DNA of 17,818 nucleotides from JAHCHG01 sp041745765 (GTDB taxonomy: Bacteria > Acidobacteriota > Blastocatellia > Pyrinomonadales > Pyrinomonadaceae), in assembly GCA_041745765.1 (NCBI GenBank), contig JBGTIH010000026.1, positions 1-17,818 of the forward strand. The letters run 5' to 3'. The translations under genes were made by a program, and so were the position numbers. A model generated the notes under the pieces. It saw only the letters and a list, made by a program, of their open reading frames with translations. It did not search any database and was not told where the DNA came from. Positions within the stretch are counted from its first letter, which is position 1; each line of letters begins with the position of its first letter. Of this stretch, positions 15,027-17,818 are shown in pieces.

Positions 15027-15944
15027 TTAGACCTCGTGTTTAATGTTTTTCCGTGTTAAAATTTCTTTAACTTTTTGCGGAATATCGCTGAATTGCTCGA
15101 CGATTTCCGCTCCGGCTTCTCTCAGACGATCAACTTTTCCAACCCAAGTTCCGCGTCCGCCTTCGACGATTGCTCCGGCGTGGGAATAACGCGTTCCGCT
15201 TTGTGCGGCTTTTCCGCCGATATAGGCGACGATTTTTTTCTTCAGTTTTCCGCTTTCGATCAAATCCGCAACTTGTTCTTCCTGCGAACCGCCAATTTCG
15301 CCGATCAAAACTATCAAATCGGTTTCGGCATCTTTTTCAAAAAGTTCGGCGACTTCCGGCATCGTCAAACCGATGACCGCATCGCCGCCGATATGACAAA
15401 TTGTGGAAATACCGATTCCGGTTTGGCAAATGTAATAACCCGTCGAAGCCGAAAGTCCGCCGCTTCGCGAAATGATGCCGACGTTGCCGGAATGAAACCA
15501 ACTTTTCGCCGTTTTTGCATTTCCGCCCATCATTCCAATCACGGCTTTTTCCGGCGACATCACGCCGACCGTGTTCGGTCCGACAAATTTTGTGCCGAAT
15601 TCTTCCGCAGCTTCGCAAATTTCCAAAACGTCGTAAAGCGGAACGCGGTCGGCAATTAAAGCCAGAAGCGGAACGTCCGCTTCAATCGCTTCAATCGCGG
15701 CAGATTTGATACGCGGCGCGGGAACGAAAATCACCGAAACATCAATTGCGCCCAAAGAATCTTTAGCTTCTCTGACCGAATCAAAAACCGGCAAATCGTG
15801 AACTGTTTGTCCGCCCTTTCCGGGTGTGCATCCGCCGACAATATTCGTGCCGTATTCGAGCATTAAACGCGAACGCATCGAGCCTTCGCGTCCCGTAATT
15901 CCCTGCACGATAACCCGTTTATTGTGATCAATCAGAATCGCCAT
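15027..15944 (-). CDS. SucD-like acyl-CoA synthetase alpha subunit
   Basis: 305 residues, normal for a SucD/MtkB-type subunit. It has a CoA-binding Rossmann N-terminus (VQGITGREGSMRSR, 13-26), GGCTPGKGG (37-45), GEIGGSQEE (215-223) and the phosphorylated histidine loop YSHAGAIVEGGRGTW (253-267, H255). Together with the beta subunit upstream it should form an NDP-forming acid-CoA ligase. It differs from E. coli SucD in several active-site segments: GPNTVGVM in place of GPNCPGVI, IADRVPLYD in place of ITEGIPTLD, and RSGGLSAS in place of RSGTLTYE. Substrate could therefore be succinate, malate or another carboxylic acid. It begins 9 nt after the beta-subunit stop. Confidence 0.9.
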   Translation of the reverse strand: MAILIDHNKRVIVQGITGREGSMRSRLMLEYGTNIVGGCTPGKGGQTVHDLPVFDSVREAKDSLGAIDVSVIFVPAPRIKSAAIEAIEADVPLLALIADRVPLYDVLEICEAAEEFGTKFVGPNTVGVMSPEKAVIGMMGGNAKTAKSWFHSGNVGIISRSGGLSASTGYYICQTGIGISTICHIGGDAVIGLTMPEVAELFEKDAETDLIVLIGEIGGSQEEQVADLIESGKLKKKIVAYIGGKAAQSGTRYSHAGAIVEGGRGTWVGKVDRLREAGAEIVEQFSDIPQKVKEILTRKNIKHEV

Positions 15945-15953
15945 TTAACACAT

Positions 15954-17531
15954 TTATTCCGATCTTAAATCCTCAATCGGAAACTCAATTTTCACGCCGC
16001 CTGTTTCGTGTTCCCAACTCGCAAATTCACACGCCAAACATTCGATACATTTTCCCTTTTCGGCTTCTTCCGGCGAGATTGCCAAAACGGGCAAATTCCG
16101 CTCGTCCATTTTCAAAATTTTCACCGGACACGCTTCGACAATCGGTAAAGCAGATTTTTCCGCAAAAACGGAATGATTAAATGTAATTTCGCCCGTCCGG
16201 GTTTTAAATTTGTAAAATTGTTCGTTGCCTGTCGTCCGTTGTCCGATGTTTTCTTCCTTTACGACCTGGCGGTTTTGCGGCTTGGCGTTAAGAATCAACT
16301 CTTGCAGCCGCGCCGCGCAGAAATCTGCCGAATGTTGTTTTTGATATGCTTCCATCGGTGCGGGAAGGAATTTTGCGTATTTTTCAACCAACTCTTTTGC
16401 ATAATCTTCGCCGTTTCCGCCCAAACGCAAGACTGCCGGAATTTCGGGGTGAACTTCTAAAAATGCTTTCAAAACCGCCCGCGCCAGACCGAATTGTTCC
16501 TGACTTGCCACGCCCGAACCTGATAGAAAATAGCCTTTGATTTCGGGAATCGAAAGAATAATCTTTGCCGCTCGATAAACTTTTGATGCCGGCGGATTTC
16601 CGCTCGTGTCAACATAACACGCCGGCGATAAACCGTTGCGCTGTGCCGCATCGAGCGAAGCCATCGAACCGCCGCCGCCCGCGCCGTGAAATCCGATTAA
16701 CCAATTATCATTTAACATTGAACATTTATCGGATTCTTTTTGTTCAATGTTAAGGATTTCAACGAAATAAAATGTGCCGCGAAAATCTTCTTTTTCAACT
16801 TCCCACGCGATTTTCTCTAATTTTGTCGGCGTATGTCCGAGTTCGCGCGCCATTTCGATATTTAAATCCTCGTGGCGAAAAACGGCGTAATCGTCAACCG
16901 AAATCCGCGCATCGAGCGCAACTAATCTCCCGTCTTTTAATAAGGCGAGCGGATTTATTTCCGCCGTTCGCGCTTCGCAGGATTTGGCGGCACGATAAAG
17001 TTTCTGCAAAATTTCGGCAATGTTTTGAGTCCGCGCTTCAACGGGTTGCGTCCGGCTTAAATTTGAACTCAGAACAAATTGCAAAACATCCTCAATTGCC
17101 GGCTCTTTGTTAATCGAACAAACCAATTTGTGCAGTGTTTCGGCGCGTTCTTCGATGCCGCTTCCGCCCGAATCTGAAAACAAAAGCGTCGGGCGTTTCA
17201 GAACCGTATCAACAATAAATCCGAGATAAAATTCGCGTTCGATTTCCGCTTTTTCATCTACTAAAACCGCTTCACACAGATTTCCGGCGATTTGTTGTCC
17301 AAGCATTTCAGATGCGATTTTTTCGGCTTCTTCCGCTGAATCCGCAAAACGAATTCCCCCGTTTGCGGCGCGTGAAGTTGAATGAATTTGCGCTTTAACA
17401 ACAACTTTTCCGCCCAAACTTTCGGCAATTGCACGCACTTCTTTTGTCGAAAATGCCACCCGTCCGCGCGGAATCTCAACGCCGTTTTGCGCCAAAATTT
17501 TTTTTGCCTGATGTTCGTGCAATTGCGCCAT
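15954..17531 (-). CDS. SucC-like ATP-grasp CoA-ligase beta subunit fused to FixX-like [4Fe-4S] domain
   Basis: 525 residues from the ATG at 17531, which gives MAQLHEHQAKK like the SucC N-terminus; a GTG at 17543 would add four residues. SucC is normally about 390 residues. The ATP-grasp half (1-215) has EINPLA (191-196) and DARISVDDYAVFRH (207-220). The CoA-ligase half keeps a glycine-rich loop (HGAGGGGSM, 282-290), but DTSGNPPAS (308-316) and SGSGVASQE (337-345) replace the SucC loops VGGGATKE and FGGIVRCD. Residues 464-522 add a domain with CP (C468) and CxxCxxC (C495, C498, C501). This is the ligand order of FixX and ETF-quinone oxidoreductase, followed by a TGGVKIEFP strand like the FixX end. 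Two repeat-derived insertions occur at 260-274 and 429-438. First gene of a five-gene operon; substrate unknown. Confidence 0.88.
   Translation of the reverse strand: MAQLHEHQAKKILAQNGVEIPRGRVAFSTKEVRAIAESLGGKVVVKAQIHSTSRAANGGIRFADSAEEAEKIASEMLGQQIAGNLCEAVLVDEKAEIEREFYLGFIVDTVLKRPTLLFSDSGGSGIEERAETLHKLVCSINKEPAIEDVLQFVLSSNLSRTQPVEARTQNIAEILQKLYRAAKSCEARTAEINPLALLKDGRLVALDARISVDDYAVFRHEDLNIEMARELGHTPTKLEKIAWEVEKEDFRGTFYFVEILNIEQKESDKCSMLNDNWLIGFHGAGGGGSMASLDAAQRNGLSPACYVDTSGNPPASKVYRAAKIILSIPEIKGYFLSGSGVASQEQFGLARAVLKAFLEVHPEIPAVLRLGGNGEDYAKELVEKYAKFLPAPMEAYQKQHSADFCAARLQELILNAKPQNRQVVKEENIGQRTTGNEQFYKFKTRTGEITFNHSVFAEKSALPIVEACPVKILKMDERNLPVLAISPEEAEKGKCIECLACEFASWEHETGGVKIEFPIEDLRSE
16218..16245 (-). 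repeat. 4 x 7-nt imperfect tandem repeat inside the SucC-like gene
   Basis: On the coding strand the units are CGGACAA, CGGACGA, CAGGCAA and CGAACAA. They encode residues 429-438 (IGQRTTGNEQ) in the linker between the CoA-ligase part and the FixX-like domain. The unit length is not a multiple of three, so each copy is read in a different frame, but four copies plus context keep the gene open. Confidence 0.75.
16712..16753. repeat. in-frame palindromic insertion inside the SucC-like gene
   Basis: TTAACATTGAACA (16712-16724) and its exact reverse complement (16741-16753) enclose 16 nt. The element encodes about residues 260-274 (NIEQKESDKCSMLN) of the SucC-like protein. It falls between FYFVEI and WLIGFHGAG, where E. 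coli SucC goes straight from YVALDGNIG into the glycine-rich loop. It therefore reads as an extra surface loop of about 15 residues that keeps the frame. Confidence 0.88.
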
Positions 17532-17650
17532 TAGTTTTGTCACTGCTAAAAATTTTGTAATTGATTAGAATATAATTGTTTTGAAATTTCGGCTCGTTTT
17601 GCAAAAACAGCGCGAATTTGCCGCGAAAACCTTGTAATCGTCCGAAACTA
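17532..17650 (-). promoter_or_regulatory. upstream region of the CoA-ligase operon
   Basis: Non-coding leader of the minus-strand operon. A -10-like TATATT is visible on the minus strand within 17565-17580, but no good -35 sits at the right distance and no Shine-Dalgarno precedes the ATG at 17531 or the GTG at 17543. A promoter must lie here or just beyond, since no same-strand gene is seen upstream within the window. No gene found. Confidence 0.3.
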
Positions 17651-17680
17651 TCAACTATTAGCTGTCAACTATCAGCTAAT
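17651..17680. repeat. tandem 14-mer with internal inverted repeat
   Basis: TCAACTATTAGCTG (17651-17664) is followed directly by TCAACTATCAGCTA (17665-17678), with two mismatches in 14. The unit creates a perfect 8-bp inverted repeat, ATTAGCTG/CAGCTAAT (17657-17664, 17673-17680). It lies upstream of the operon and resembles the other small repeats of the window in design. Confidence 0.75.
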
Positions 17681-17724
17681 TGAAGCCTGTGCATAATTAA
17701 GTTCTTTGAAATCAATAGATTAAT

Positions 17725-17804
17725 AGCATCAGAAGTTAATCATTTATCAAAACGATTAAAATCGGAATATGAATTGTGTAAATTGTTCCGTTTCTTCTGA
17801 TGCT
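17725..17804. repeat. 11-bp inverted repeat with 58-nt spacer at the right edge
   Basis: AGCATCAGAAG (17725-17735) and CTTCTGATGCT (17794-17804) are perfect reverse complements. The spacer contains a second palindrome, CGATTAAAATCG (17753-17764). No gene lies here. It could be a miniature mobile element, an operator region or an RNA with a long stem. The window ends too soon to decide. Confidence 0.7.
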
Positions 17805-17818
17805 CTGCTTAGTTTAAT

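Noticed and set aside
15075..15659. 194-codon plus-strand open frame antisense to the SucD-like gene
   Set aside because: The SucD-like frame has clear catalytic motifs and sits in an operon; the antisense frame has no recognisable domain.
16712..16753. Palindrome in the SucC-like gene as a CRISPR or intron signal
   Set aside because: Single pair of arms without repeats at regular spacing, and the frame continues through it, so neither splicing nor a CRISPR array is needed.

Overview
The window looks like a chromosomal segment of an Acidobacteriota member, most likely class Blastocatellia (Pyrinomonadaceae-like). This is an inference from three things: an Oar/CarboxypepD_reg type TonB-dependent receptor without a SusD partner, moderate GC with AT-rich spacers, and gene content mixing beta-oxidation, DUF1838 and DinB-like proteins. 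No ribosomal or other taxonomic marker is present, so the assignment is tentative. I see no rRNA, tRNA, CRISPR array, transposase or phage module.

Left part (about 270-6936, all on +): a promoter with a near-perfect FadR-type (TetR family) operator precedes fadN. fadN is followed by DinB-like protein 1, an enoyl-CoA hydratase/isomerase, DinB-like protein 2, a DUF4442 hotdog protein, a DUF1398 protein, a HAD phosphatase and RecX. Spacing is short throughout, including a TAATG overlap, so at least fadN to DUF1398 could be one fatty-acid/acyl-CoA operon. A 28-bp perfect inverted repeat (6951-7037) closes the cluster. It also encodes the last residues and stop codon of the convergent glycosyltransferase gene.

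Middle (7027-12238, on -): a GT4-type glycosyltransferase and a 1098-residue TonB-dependent outer-membrane receptor. They are separated by a strong intrinsic terminator (8172-8207). The receptor has a 675-bp AT-rich gene-free region upstream.

Right part (12239-17531, on -): a compact five-gene operon. In transcription order it holds a SucC-like ATP-grasp CoA-ligase beta subunit fused to a C-terminal FixX/ETF-QO-like [4Fe-4S] domain, a SucD-like alpha subunit, a secreted DUF1838 protein, a secreted VOC-like protein, and a secreted cyanophycinase-like (S51) peptidase. Gaps are 9, 3, 27 and 13 nt. The SucC-FixX fusion and its pairing with three exported proteins are the most unusual things here. 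I cannot name the substrate.

The window is also rich in small palindromic and tandem repeats that differ in sequence but share a design of tandem 7-22-mers or short mirrored arms. They lie at gene junctions and, strikingly, in frame inside the SucC-like gene (a 13-bp palindrome at 16712-16753 and a 4 x 7-nt repeat at 16218-16245), which recalls the protein-embedded palindromic elements of Rickettsia.
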